64,000 nucleotides of DNA. It comes from Eledone cirrhosa (Eukaryota; Mollusca; Cephalopoda; Octopoda; Eledonidae). The translations under genes and the position numbers were made by a program. Shown here piece after piece: positions 1 through 18,000 of the stretch (the stretch's first letter is position 1; each line of letters opens with the position of its first letter). The notes beneath the pieces are model-generated. The model searched no databases and was not told the DNA's origin. It saw only the letters and a program-made list of their open reading frames with translations. The stretch covers positions 27,385,956 through 27,449,955 of the forward strand of contig OZ024741.1 of NCBI GenBank assembly GCA_964016885.1, in the 5' to 3' direction.

Positions 1-3000
1 TACTAACTACAGAACACATACTAACTACAGAACACATACTAATTACAGAACACATACTAACTACAGAACACATACTAACTACAGAACACATAATAACTAC
101 AGAACACTTACTAACTACTGAACACATACTAACTACAGAACACTTACTAACTACAGAACACTTACTAACTACTGAACACATACTAACTACAGAACACTTA
201 CTAACTACAGAACACACACACATACTAACTACCGAACACTTACTAACTACAGAACACACACACATTCTAACTACAGAGCACATGCTGACTACAGAACACA
301 TACTAACTACAGAACACTTACTACCTACAGAACACTTACTAACTACTGAACACATACTAACTACAGAACACTTACTAACTACAGAACACACACACATACT
401 AACTACAGAACACTTACTAACTACAGAACACTTACTAACTACTGAACACATACTAACTACAGAACACTTACTAACTACAGAACACACACACATACTAACT
501 ACAGAACACATACTAACTACAGAACACTTACTAACTACAGAACACATACTAACTACAGAACACTTACTAACTACAGAACACATACTAACTACAGAACACT
601 TACTAACTACAGAACACACACACATACTAACTACAGAACACATACTAACTACAGAACACATACTAACTACAAATCACTTACTAACTACAGAACACATACT
701 AACTACAGAACACATACTAACTACAGAACACATACTAACTACAGAACACTTACTAACTACAGAACACACACACATACTAACTACAGAACACATACTAACT
801 ACAGAACACATACTAACTACAGAACACACACACATACTAACTACAGAGCACATACTAACTACAGAAAACTTACTAACTACAGAACACATACTAACTACAG
901 AACACTTACTAACTACAGAACACATACTAACTACAGAGCACATGCTAACTACAGAACACATACTAACTACAGAACACTTACTAACTACAGAACACTTACT
1001 AACTACAGAACACTTACTAACTACAGAACACTTACTAACTACAGAACACATACTAACTACAGAACGCATACTAACTACAGAACGCATACTAAATACAGAA
1101 CACTTACTAACTACAGAACATACTAACTACAGAACACTTACTAACTACAGAACACATACTAACTACAGAACGCATACTAACTACAGAACGCATACTAACT
1201 ACAGAACACTGACTAACTACAGAACACATACTAACTACAGAACACTTACTAACTACAGAACACATACTAACTACAGTACACTTACTAAATACAGAACACT
1301 TACTAACTACAGAACACTTACTAACTACAGAACACTTACTAACTACAGAACACATACTAACTACAGAACGCATACTAACTACAGAACACTTACTAACTAC
1401 AGAACTTACTAACTATAGAACACTTACTAACTACAGAACACATACTAACTACAGAACACATACTAACTACAGAACACTTACTAACTACAGAACTCATACA
1501 CATACTAACTACTGAACACATACTAACTACTGAACACATACTAACTACAGAACACATACTAACTACAGAACACATACTAACTACAGAACGCATACTAACT
1601 GCAGAACACATACTAACGACTGAACACATACTAACTACAGAACACATCATACTAACTACTGAACACATACTAATGACAGAACACATAGTAACTACAGACC
1701 ACATACTAACTACAGAACACATACACATACTAACTACTGAACACATACTAACTACAGAACACATTCTAAATACAGAACACATACTAACTACAGAAAACAT
1801 ACTAACTACAGAACACATACACATACTAACTACTGAACACATACTAACTAAAGAACACATACTAACTACTGAACACATACTAACTACAGAACACATACAC
1901 ATACTAACTACTAAACATACTAACTCCAGAACACATACTAACTACAGAACACATACTAACTACAGAGCACATACTAACTACAGAACACATACTAACTACA
2001 GAACACTTACTAACTACAGAACACATACTAACTACAGGACACATACTAACTACAGAACACACACACATACTAACTACAGAACACATAATAACTGCAGAAC
2101 ACACACACATACTAACTACAGAACACTTACTAACTACAGAACACGCAGACATACTAACTACAGAACACATACTAACTACAGAACACATACTAACTACTGA
2201 ACACATACTAATTACAGAACACATACTAACTACAGAACACATACTACCTACTGAACACTTACATACTAACTAGAGAACACATACATACTAACTACTGGAC
2301 ACATACCAACTACTGAACACATACTAACTACAGAACACAAACACATACTAACTACTGAACACATACTAACTACAGAACACATTCTAACTACAGAACACAT
2401 ACTAACTACAGAAAACATACTAACTACAGAACACATACTTTCTACTGAACACATACTAACTACTGAACACATACTAACTTCAGAACACATACTAACTACA
2501 GAACACGTACATATACTAACGACTGAACAAATACTAACTACTGAACACATACTAACTACAGAACACATACTAACTACAGAATATATACTAACTACTGAAC
2601 ACATACTAACTACAGAAAACATACTAACTACTGAACACATACTTACTAACTACAGAACACATACAAACTAACTACTAATCACATATTAACTACAGAACAC
2701 ATACACACTAACTACTGAACAGATACTAACTACTGAACATATACTAACTACAGAACACATACTAATTACTGAACACATACTGAATACAGAACACATACTA
2801 ACTACAGAACACATACTAACTACTGAACACATACTAACTACCGAACACATACTAACTACTGAAAACATACACATACTAACTACAGAACACATACACATAC
2901 TAACTACTGAACACATACTAAATACAGACCACATACACATACTAACTACTGAACACATACTAACTACAGAGCACATACACATAATAACTACAGAACACAT

Positions 3001-4224
3001 ACACATAGTAACTACTAAACACATACAAACTCCAGAACACATACTAACTACAGAACACATACTAACTACTGAACACATACTAACTACAGAACACATACTA
3101 ACTACTGAATACATACTAACTACAGAACACATTCACATACTAACTACTGAACACATGCTAACTACAGAACATACTAACTACTGAACACATACTAACTACT
3201 GAACACATACTAACTACAGAACACATACTAACTACAGAACACATACTAACTACTGAACACATTCTAACTACAGAACACATACTAACTACTGAACACATAC
3301 TAACTATAGAACACATACACATACTAACTACTGAACACATACTAACTACAGAACACATACTAACTACTGAACACATACTAACTACAGAACCCATACTAAC
3401 TACAGAACAAATTCTAACTACAGAACACATTCTAACTACAGAACACATACTAACTACTGAACACATACTAACTACTGAACACATACTAACTACACACCAC
3501 ATACTAACTACAGAACACATACTAACTACAGAACACATCATACTAACTACTGAACACATACTAATGACAGAACACATAGTAACTACAGAACACATACACA
3601 TACTAACTACTGAACACATACTAACTACAGAACACATTCTAAATACAGAACACATACTAACTACAGAAAACATACTAACTACAGAGCACATACACATACT
3701 AACTACTGAACACATACTAACTAAAGAACACATACTAACTACTGAACACATACTAACTACAGAACACATACACATACTAACTACTAAACATACTAACTCC
3801 AGAACACATACTAACTACAGAACACATACTAACTACTGAATACATACTAACTACAGAACACATTCACATACTAACTACTGAACACATGCTAACTACAGAA
3901 CATACTAACTACTGAACACATACTAACTACTGAACACATACTAACTACAGAACACATACTAACTACAGAACACATACTAACTACTGAACACATTCTAACT
4001 ACAGAACACATACTAACTACTGAACACATACTAACTTCAGAACACATACACATACTAACTACAGAACATACTAACTACTGAACACATACTAACTACTGAA
4101 CACATACTAACTACAGAACACATACTAACTACAGAACACATACTAACTACTGAACACATTCTAACTACAGAACACATACTAACTACTGAACACATACTAA
4201 CTACAGAACACATACACATACTAA

Positions 4225-7200
4225 CTACTGAACACATACTAACTACAGAACACATACTAACTACAGAACACATACTAACTACAGAACACATCATACTAAC
4301 TACTGAACACATACTAATGACAGAACACATAGTAACTACAGAACACATACTAACTACAGAACACATACACATACTAACTACTGAACACATACTAACTACA
4401 GAACACATTCTAAATACAGAACACATACTAACTACAGAAAACATACTAACTACAGAACACATACACATACTAACTACTGAACACATACTAACTAAAGAAC
4501 ACATACTAACTACTGAACACATACTAACTACAGAACACATACACATACTAACTACTAAACATACTAACTCCAGAACACATACTAACTACAGAACACATAC
4601 TAACTACTGAACAGATACTAACTACAGAACACGTACATACTAACTACTGAACACATACTAACTACTGAACACATACTAACTACAGAACACATGCTAACTA
4701 CATAACACATACTAACTGCAGAATACATACTAACTACATAACACACACACATACTAACTACAGAACACTTACTAACTACAAAACACTCACACATACTAAC
4801 TACAGAACACACACACATACTAACTACTGAAGACATACATACTAACTACGGAACACATGCTATACTATAGAACACATACACATACTAATTACTGAACAGA
4901 TACTAACTACAGAACACGTACTAACTACAGAACACATACTAACTACTGAACACATACTAACTACAGAATACATACATACTAACTACTGCACACATACTAA
5001 CTGCAGAACACATAATAACTGCGGAACACACACACATACTAACTACAAAACACTTACTAACTACAGAACACACAGACATACTAACTACAGAACACATACT
5101 AACTACAGAACACATACTAACTACAGAACACATACTAACTACTGAACACATACTAATTACAGAACACATACTAACTACAGAACACATACTACCTACTGAA
5201 CACTTACATACTAACTAGAGAACACATACATACTAACTACTGAACACATACCAACTACTGAACACATACTAACTACAGAACACATACTAACTACAAAACA
5301 CATACACATACTAACTACTGAACACATACTAACTACATAATACATACTAACTACAGAACACATACTAACTACTGAACACATACTAACTACCGAACACATA
5401 CTAATTACAGAACACATACTAAGTACAGAACACATACTAACTACTGAACAGATACTAACTACAGAACACATACTGACTCCTGAACAGATACTAACTACAG
5501 AACACACACTAGCTACAGAACACATACTAACTACAGAACACATATTAACTACTGAACACATACTAACTACAGAACACATACTAACTACTGAACACATTCT
5601 AACTACAGAACACATACATACTAACTACTGAACATATACTAACTACAGAACACATACTAACTACAGAACACATACTAACTGCAGAACACATACTAACTAC
5701 AGAACACACACACATACTAACTACAGAACACACACACATACTAACTACAGAACACACACACATACTAACTACAGAACACTTACTAACTACAGAACACACA
5801 CACATACTAACTACAGAACAAATACTAACTACTGAACACATACTAACTACTGAACACATACTAACTACTGAACACATACTAACTACTGAACACATACTAA
5901 CTACAGAACACATAGTAACTACAGAACACATACTAACTACTGAACAGATACTAACTACAGAAAACATACTAACTACTGAACAGATACTAACTCAGAACAT
6001 ATACTAACTACAGAACACTTACTACCTACAGAATACACACACATACTAACTACAGAACAAATACTAACTACAGAACAAATACTAACTACAGAACATATAC
6101 ACATACTAACTACAGAACACTTACTAACTACAGAACACACACACATACTAACTACAGAACACATACTAACTACTGAACACAAACTAACTACAGAACACAC
6201 CTAGATACTAACTACAGAACACATACTAACTACTGAACACATACTAACTACAGAACACATACTAACTACAGAACCCATACTAACTACAGAACATATTCTA
6301 ACTACAGAACCCATACAAACTACAGAACACATACTAACTACTGAACACATACTAACTACAGAACACATACTAACTACTGAACAGATACTAACTACAGAAC
6401 ACATACTAACTACAGAACACATACTAACTACTGAGCAGATACTAACTACAGAACACATACTAACTACAGAACACACACACATCCTATCTACAGAACACTT
6501 ACTAACTACAGAACACATACTAACTACAGAACACTTACTAACTACAGAACACACAGACATACTAACTACAGAACACATACTAACTACAGAACACATACTA
6601 ACTACTGAACACATACTAACTACAGAACACATACACGTACTAACTACTGAACACATACTAACTACAGAACACATACTACAGAACACATACTAACTACAGA
6701 ACACATACTAACTACTGAACACATACTAACTACAGAACACATACTAACTACAGAACACATACTAACTACTGAACACATACTACCTACAGAACACTTACTA
6801 CAGAACACACACACATACTAACTACAGAGCACATACTAACTACAGAACACATACTAACTACAGAACACATACTAACTACAGAATACTCAATAACTACAGA
6901 ACACATACTAACTACAGAACACATATTAACTACTAACACATACTAACTACAGAACACATACACATAATAACTACTGAACACATACTAACTACAGAACACA
7001 TACTAACTACTGAACAGATACTGACTACAGAACACATACATACTAACTACTGAACACATACTAACTACAGAACACATTCTAACTACAGAACACATACAAA
7101 CTACAGAACACTTACTAACTACTGAACACATACTAACTACAGAACACATACTAACTACTGAACACATACTAACTACAGAACACACAGACATACTAACTAC

Positions 7201-10200
7201 AGAGCACATACTAACTACAGAACACTTACTAACTACTGAACAGATACTAACTACAGAACACTTACTAACTACAGAACACTTACTAATTACTGAACACATA
7301 CTAACTACAGAACACTTACTAACTACAGAAGACACACACATACTAACTACAGAACACATACTAACTACAGAACACTTACTAACTACAGAACACATACTAA
7401 CTACAGAACACATACTAACTACAGAACACATACTAACTACAGAACACATACTAACTACAGAACACATAATAACTACAGAACACTTACTAACTACTGAACA
7501 CATACTAACTACAGAACACATACTAACTACAGAACACATACTAACTACAGAACACATACTATCTACAGAACACTTACTAACTACAGAACACATACTAACT
7601 ACAGAACACTTACTAACTACAGAACACTTACTAACTACAGAACACATACTAACTACAGAACACTTACTAACTACAGAACACTTACTAACTACAGAACACT
7701 TACTAACTACTGAACACATACTAACTACAGAACACTTACTAACTACAGAACACACACACATACTAACTACAGAACACTTACTAACTACAGAACACTTACT
7801 AACTACTGAACACATACTAACTACAGAACACTTACTAACTACAGAAGACACACACATTCTAACTACAGAGCACATACTGACTACAGAACACATACTAAGT
7901 ACAGAACACTTACTAACTACAGAACACTTACTAACTACTGAACACATACTAACTACAGAACACTTACTAACTACAGAACACACACACATACTAATTACAG
8001 AAAACTTACTAACTACAGAACACTTACTAACTACTGAACACGTACTAACTGCAGAACACTTACTAACTACAGAATACACACACATACTAACTACAGAACA
8101 CATACTAACTACAGAACACTTACTAACTACAGAACACATACTAACTACAGAACACTTACTAACTACAGAACACATACTAACTACAGAACACTTACTAACT
8201 ACAGAACACACACATACTAACTACAGAACACATACTAACTACAGAACACATACTAACTACAGAACACTTACTAACTACATAACACATACTAACTACAGAA
8301 CACATACTAACTACAGAACACATACTAACTACATAACACACACATATACTAACTACAGAGCACATACTAACTATAGAAAACTTACTAACTACAGAACACA
8401 TACTAACTACAGAACACTTACTAACTACAGAACACACACATACTAACTACAGAACACATACTAACTACTGAACACATACTAACTACAGAACACATACTAA
8501 CTACAGAACACATACTAACTACAGAACACATCATACTAACTACTGAACACATACTAATGACAGAACACATAGTAACTACAGAACACATACTAACTACAGA
8601 ACACATACACATACTAACTACTGAACACATACTAACTACAGAACACATTCTAAATACAGAACACATACTAACTACAGAAAACATACTAACTACAGAACAC
8701 ATACACATACTAACTACTGAACACATACTAACTAAAGAACACATACTAACTACTGAACACATACTAACTACAGAACACATACACATACTAACTACTAAAC
8801 ATACTAACTCCAGAACACATACTAACTACAGAACACATACTAACTACTGAACAGATACTAACTACAGAACACGTACATACTAACTACTGAACACATACTA
8901 ACTACTGAACACATACTAACTACAGAACACATGCTAACTACATAACACATACTAACTGCAGAATACATACTAACTACATAACACACACACATACTAACTA
9001 CAGAACACTTACTAACTACAAAACACTCACACATACTAACTACAGAACACACACACATACTAACTACTGAAGACATACATACTAACTACGGAACACATGC
9101 TATACTATAGAACACATACACATACTAATTACTGAACAGATACTAACTACAGAACACGTACTAACTACAGAACACATACTAACTACTGAACACATACTAA
9201 CTACAGAATACATACATACTAACTACTGCATACATACTAACTGCAGAACACATAATAACTGCGGAACACACACACATACTAACTACAAAACACTTACTAA
9301 CTACAGAACACACAGACATACTAACTACAGAACACATACTAACTACAGAACACATACTAACTACAGAACACATACTAACTACTGAACACATACTAATTAC
9401 AGAACACATACTAACTACAGAACACATACTACCTACTGAACACTTACATACTAACTAGAGAACACATACATACTAACTACTGAACACATACCAACTACTG
9501 AACACATACTAACTACAGAACACATACTAACTACAAAACACATACACATACTAACTACTGAACACATACTAACTACATAATACATACTAACTACAGAACA
9601 CATACTAACTACTGAACACATACTAACTACCGAACACATACTAATTACAGAACACATACTAAGTACAGAACACATACTAACTACTGAACAGATACTAACT
9701 ACAGAACACATACTGACTCCTGAACAGATACTAACTACAGAACACACACTAGCTACAGAACACATACTAACTACAGAACACATATTAACTACTGAACACA
9801 TACTAACTACAGAACACATACTAACTACTGAACACATTCTAACTACAGAACACATACATACTAACTACTGAACATATACTAACTACAGAACACATACTAA
9901 CTACAGAACACATACTAACTGCAGAACACATACTAACTACAGAACACACACACATACTAACTACAGAACACACACACATACTAACTACAGAACACACACA
10001 CATACTAACTACAGAACACTTACTAACTACAGAACACACACACATACTAACTACAGAACAAATACTAACTACTGAACACATACTAACTACTGAACACATA
10101 CTAACTACTGAACACATACTAACTACTGAACACATACTAACTACAGAACACATAGTAACTACAGAACACATACTAACTACTGAACAGATACTAACTACAG

Positions 10201-12645
10201 AAAACATACTAACTACTGAACAGATACTAACTCAGAACATATACTAACTACAGAACACTTACTACCTACAGAATACACACACATACTAACTACAGAACAA
10301 ATACTAACTACAGAACAAATACTAACTACAGAACATATACACATACTAACTACAGAACACTTACTAACTACAGAACACACACACATACTAACTACAGAAC
10401 ACATACTAACTACTGAACACAAACTAACTACAGAACATACCTAGATACTAACTACAGAACACATACTAACTACTGAACACATACTAACTACAGAACACAT
10501 ACTAACTACAGAACCCATACTAACTACAGAACATATTCTAACTACAGAACCCATACAAACTACAGAACACATACTAACTACTGAACACATACTAACTACA
10601 GAACACATACTAACTACTGAACAGATACTAACTACAGAACACATACTAACTACAGAACACATACTAACTACTGAGCAGATACTAACTACAGAACACATAC
10701 TAACTACAGAACACACACACATCCTATCTACAGAACACTTACTAACTACAGAACACATACTAACTACAGAACACTTACTAACTACAGAACACACAGACAT
10801 ACTAACTACAGAACACATACTAACTACAGAACACATACTAACTACTGAACACATACTAACTACAGAACACATACACGTACTAACTACTGAACACATACTA
10901 ACTACAGAACACATACTACAGAACACATACTAACTACAGAACACATACTAACTACTGAACACATACTAACTACAGAACACATACTAACTACAGAACACAT
11001 ACTAACTACTGAACACATACTACCTACAGAACACTTACTACAGAACACACACACATACTAACTACAGAGCACATACTAACTACAGAACACATACTAACTA
11101 CAGAACACATACTAACTACAGAATACTCAATAACTACAGAACACATACTAACTACAGAACACATATTAACTACTAACACATACTAACTACAGAACACATA
11201 CACATAATAACTACTGAACACATACTAACTACAGAACACATACTAACTACTGAACAGATACTGACTACAGAACACATACATACTAACTACTGAACACATA
11301 CTAACTACAGAACACATTCTAACTACAGAACACATACAAACTACAGAACACTTACTAACTACTGAACACATACTAACTACAGAACACATACTAACTACTG
11401 AACACATACTAACTACAGAACACACACACATACTAACTACAGAGCACATACTAACTACAGAACACTTACTAACTACTGAACAGATACTAACTACAGAACA
11501 CTTACTAACTACAGAACACTTACTAATTACTGAACACATACTAACTACAGAACACTTACTAACTACAGAAGACACACACATACTAACTACAGAACACATA
11601 CTAACTACAGAACACTTACTAACTACAGAACACATACTAACTACAGAACACATACTAACTACAGAACACATACTAACTACAGAACACATACTAACTACAG
11701 AACACATAATAACTACAGAACACTTACTAACTACTGAACACATACTAACTACAGAACACATACTAACTACAGAACACATACTAACTACAGAACACATACT
11801 ATCTACAGAACACTTACTAACTACAGAACACATACTAACTACAGAACACTTACTAACTACAGAACACTTACTAACTACAGAACACATACTAACTACAGAA
11901 CACTTACTAACTACAGAACACTTACTAACTACAGAACACTTACTAACTACTGAACACATACTAACTACAGAACACTTACTAACTACAGAACACACACACA
12001 TACTAACTACAGAACACTTACTAACTACAGAACACTTACTAACTACTGAACACATACTAACTACAGAACACTTACTAACTACAGAAGACACACACATTCT
12101 AACTACAGAGCACATACTGACTACAGAACACATACTAAGTACAGAACACTTACTAACTACAGAACACTTACTAACTACTGAACACATACTAACTACAGAA
12201 CACTTACTAACTACAGAACACACACACATACTAATTACAGAAAACTTACTAACTACAGAACACTTACTAACTACTGAACACGTACTAACTGCAGAACACT
12301 TACTAACTACAGAATACACACACATACTAACTACAGAACACATACTAACTACAGAACACTTACTAACTACAGAACACATACTAACTACAGAACACTTACT
12401 AACTACAGAACACATACTAACTACAGAACACTTACTAACTACAGAACACACACATACTAACTACAGAACACATACTAACTACAGAACACATACTAACTAC
12501 AGAACACTTACTAACTACATAACACATACTAACTACAGAACACATACTAACTACAGAACACATACTAACTACATAACACACACATACTAACTACAGAGCA
12601 CATACTAACTATAGAAAACTTACTAACTACAGAACACATACTAAC
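4225..12645. repeat. Higher-order repeat, ~4.24-kb period, two copies
   Basis: Within the 18-bp array, about 4,225-8,415 and 8,465-12,645 are nearly identical copies offset by 4,240 bp. Diagnostic irregularities recur at that spacing, for example AATGACAGAACACATAGT at 4,315 and 8,555, GAACACGTACATACTAAC at 4,627 and 8,867, and the CAGATACTAACTCAGAAC slip near 5,980 and 10,220. Only a few substitutions separate the copies, which indicates a recent segmental amplification of a long block. Shorter relatives of the 5' part occur near 1,670 and 3,560. Confidence 0.9.
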
Positions 12646-15084
12646 TACAGAGCACATGTTAACTACAGAACACATACTAACTACAGAACACTTACTAACT
12701 ACAGAACACTTACTGACTACAGAACACTTACTAACTACAGAACACATACTAACTACAGAACGCATACTAACTACAGAACGCATACTAACTACAGAACACT
12801 GACTAACTACAGAACACATACTAACTACAGAACACATACTAACTACAGAACACTTACTAACTACAGAACACATACTAACTACAGAGCACATACTAACTAC
12901 AGAACACATACTAACTACAGAACACTTACTAACTACAGAACACATACTAACTACAGAATACTTACTAACTACAGAACACATACTAACTACAGGACACATA
13001 CTAACTACAGAACACACACACACATACTAACTACAGAACACATACTAACTACAGAACACATACACATACTAACTACTGAACACATACTAACTACTGAACA
13101 CATACTAACTACAGAACCCATACTAAATACTGAACACATACTAACTACAGAACACATACTAACTACAGAACACATACTAACTACTGAACACATACTAACT
13201 ACAGAATACATACATACTAACTACTGCACACATACTAACTGCAGAACACATAATAACTGCAGAACACACACACATACTAACTACAGAACACATACTAACT
13301 ACAGAACACATACTAACTACTGAACACATACTAATTACAGAACACATACTACCTGCTGAACACTTACATACTAACTAGAGAACACATACATACTAACTAC
13401 TGGACACATACCAACTACTGAACACATACACATACTAACTACTAAACACATACTAACTACAGAACACATACTAACTACTGAACACATACTAACTACTGGA
13501 CACATACTAATTACAGAACACATACTAAGTACAGAACACATGCTAACTACTGAACAGATACTAACTACAGAACACATACTGACTACTGAACAGACACTAA
13601 CTACAGAACACATACTAACTACAGAACACATACTAGCTACTGAACACATATTAACTACAGAACACATACTAACTACTGAAAACATACTAACTACAGAACA
13701 CATACATACTAACTACTGAACATATACTAACTACAGAACACATACTAACTACAGAACACATACTAACTTCAGAACACATACTAACTACAGAACACACACA
13801 CATACTAACTACAGAACACACACACATACTAACTACAGAACACACACACATACTAACTACAGAACACTTACTATCTACAGAACACACACACATACTAACT
13901 ACAGAACACATACTAACTACTGAACACATACTAACTACTGAACACATACTAACTACTGAACACATACTAAGTACAGAACACATAGTAACTACAGGACACA
14001 TACTAACTACTGAACAGATACTAACTACAGAACACATACTAACTACAGAACACATACTAACTACAGAACACTTACTAACTACAGAACACATACTAACTGC
14101 AGAACACATACTAACTACAGAACATATACACATACTAACTACAGAACACTTCCTAACTACAGAACACACACACATACTAACTACAGAACACATACTAACT
14201 ACTGAACACAAACTAACTACAGAACACATACTAACTACAGAACACATGCTAACTACTGAACAGATGCTAACTACAGAACACATACTAACTACAGAACACT
14301 TACTAACTACAGAACACACACACACATGCTAACTACAGAACACATACATACTAACTACTGAACACATACTAACTACAGAACACATACTAACTGCAGAACA
14401 CATACTAACTGCAGAATACATACTAACTACAGAACACTTACTAACTACAGAACACACACACATACTAACTACAGAACACATACTAACTACTGAACACATA
14501 CTAACTACAGAACACATACTAACTACAGAACCCATACTAACTACAGAACATATTCTAACTACAGAACCCATACAAACTACAGAACACATACTAACTACTG
14601 AACACATACTAACTACAGAACACATACTAACTACGGAACACATACTAACTACTGAGCAGATACTAACTACAGAACACATACTAACTACAGAACACGCACA
14701 CATACTATCTACAGAACACTTACTAACTACATAACACATTCTAACTACAGAACACATACTAACTACTGAACACATACTAACTACAGAACACATACTACAG
14801 AACACATACTAACTACAGAACACATACTAACTACTGAACACATACTAACTACAAAACACATACTAACTACTGAACACATACTAACTACTGAACACATACA
14901 CATACTAACTACAGAACACATATTACAGAACACATACTAACTACTGAACACATACTACCTACAGAACACTTACTACAGAACACACACACATACTAACTAC
15001 AGAATACTCAATAACTACAGAACACATACTAACTACAGAACACACACGCATACAAACTACAGAACACATACTAACTACAGAACA

Positions 15085-18000
15085 CATACTAACTACTGAA
15101 AATATACTATCTACTGAACACATACTAACTACAGAACACATATTAACTACTAACACATACTAACTACAGAACACATACATATACTAACTACTGAACACAT
15201 ACTAACTACAGAACACATACTAACTACTGAACAGATACTAACTACAGAACACATACATACTAACTACTGAACACATACTAACTACAGAACACATACAAAC
15301 TACAGAACACTTACTAACTACAGAACACATACTAACTACAGAGCACATACTAACTACAGAACACTTACTAACTACTGAACAGATACTAACTACAGAACAC
15401 TTACTAACTACAGAACAGTTACTAACTACTGAACACATACTAACTACAGAACACTTATTAACTACAGAAGACACACACATACTAACTACAGAACACATAC
15501 TAACTACAGAACACTTACTAACTACAGAACACTTACTAACTACAGAACACATACTAACTACAGAACACATACTAACTACAGAACACATACTAACTACTGA
15601 ACACATACTAACTACAGAACACATACTAACTACTGAACACATACTAACTACTGAACACATACTAATTACAGAACACATACTAAGTACAGAACACATGCAA
15701 ACTACTGAACAGATACTAACTACAGAACACATACTGACTACTGAACAGATACTAACTACAGAACACATACTAACTACAGAACACATACTAGCTACTGAAC
15801 ACATATTAACTACAGAACACATACTAACTACTGAACACATACTAACTACAGAACACATACATACTAACTACTGAACATATACTAACTACAGAACACATAC
15901 TAACTACAGAACACATACTAACTGCAGAACACATACTAACTACAGAACACACACACATACTAACTACAGAACACTTACTAACTACAGAACACACACACAT
16001 ACTAACTACAGAACACACACACATACTAACTACAGAACACTTACTATCTACAGAACACACACACATACTAACTACAGAACACATACTAACTACTGAACAC
16101 ATACTAACTACTGAACACATACTAACTACTGAACACATAGTAACTACAGGACACATACTAACTACTGAACAGATACTAACTACAGAACACATACTAACTA
16201 CAGAACACATACTAACTACTGAACAGATACTAACTCAGAACATATACTAACTACAGAACACTTACTACCTACAGAACACACACACATACTAACTACAGAA
16301 CAAATACTAACTACAGAACATATACACATACTAACTACAGAACACTTACTAACTACAGAACATACACACATACTAACTACAGAACACATACTAACTACTG
16401 AACACAAACTAACTACAGAACACATAGTAACTACAGAACACATGCTAACTACTGAACAGATGCTAACTACAGAACACTTACTAACTACAGAACACACACA
16501 CACATGCTAACTACAGAACACATACATACTAACTACTGAACACATACTAACTACAGAACACATACTAACTGCAGAACACATACTAACTGCAGAACACATA
16601 CTAACTACAGAACACATACTAACTACTGAACACAAACTAACTACAGAACACATACTAACTACAGAACACATGCTAACTACTGAACAGATGCTAACTACAG
16701 AACACATACTAACTACAGAACGCTTACTAACTACAGAACACACACACACATGCTAACTACAGAATGCTTACTAACTACAGAACACACACACACATGCTAA
16801 CTACAGAACACATACATACTAACTACTGAACACATACTAACTACAGAACACATACTAACTGCAGAACACATACTAACTGCAGAATACATACTAACTACAG
16901 AACACTTACTAACTACAGAACACACACACATACTAACTACAGAACACATACTAACTACTGAACACATACTAACTACAGAACACATACTAACTACAGAACC
17001 CATACTAACTACAGAACATATTCTAACTACAGAACCCATACAAACTACAGAACACATACTAACTACAGAACACATACTAACTACTGAGCAGATACTAACT
17101 ACAGAACACATACTAACTACAGAACACGCACACATACTATCTACAGAACACATTCTAACTACAGAACACATACTAACTACTGAACACATACTAACTACAG
17201 AACACATACTACAGAACACATACTAACTACAGAACACATACTAACTACTGAACACATACTAACTACAGAACACACACTAACTACAGAACACATACTAACT
17301 ACTGAACACATACACATACTAACTACAGAACACATATTACAGAAGACATACTAACTACTGAACACATACTACCTACAGAACACTTACTACACAACACACA
17401 CACATACTAACTACAGAATACTCAATAACTACAGAACACATACTAACTACAGAACACACACGCATACAAACTACAGAACACATACTAACTACAGAACACA
17501 CACACATACTAACTACAGAAAACATACTAACTACTGAACATATACTATCTACTGAACACATACTAACTACAGAACTTATATTAACTACTAACACATACTA
17601 ACTACAGAACACATACACATACTAACTACTGAACACATACTAACTACAGAACACATACTAACTACTGAACAGATACTAACTACAGAACACATACATACTA
17701 ACTACTGAACACATACTAACTACAGAACACATACAAACTACAGAACACTTACTAACTACAGAACACATACTAACTACAGAGCACATACTAACTACAGAAC
17801 ACTTACTAACTATTGAACAGATACTAACTACAGAACACTTACTAACTACAGAACACTTACTAACTACTGAACACATACTAACTACAGAACACTTACTAAC
17901 TACAGAAGACACACACATACTAACTACAGAACACATACTAACTACAGAACACTTACTAACTACAGAACACTTACTAACTACAGAACACATACTAACTACA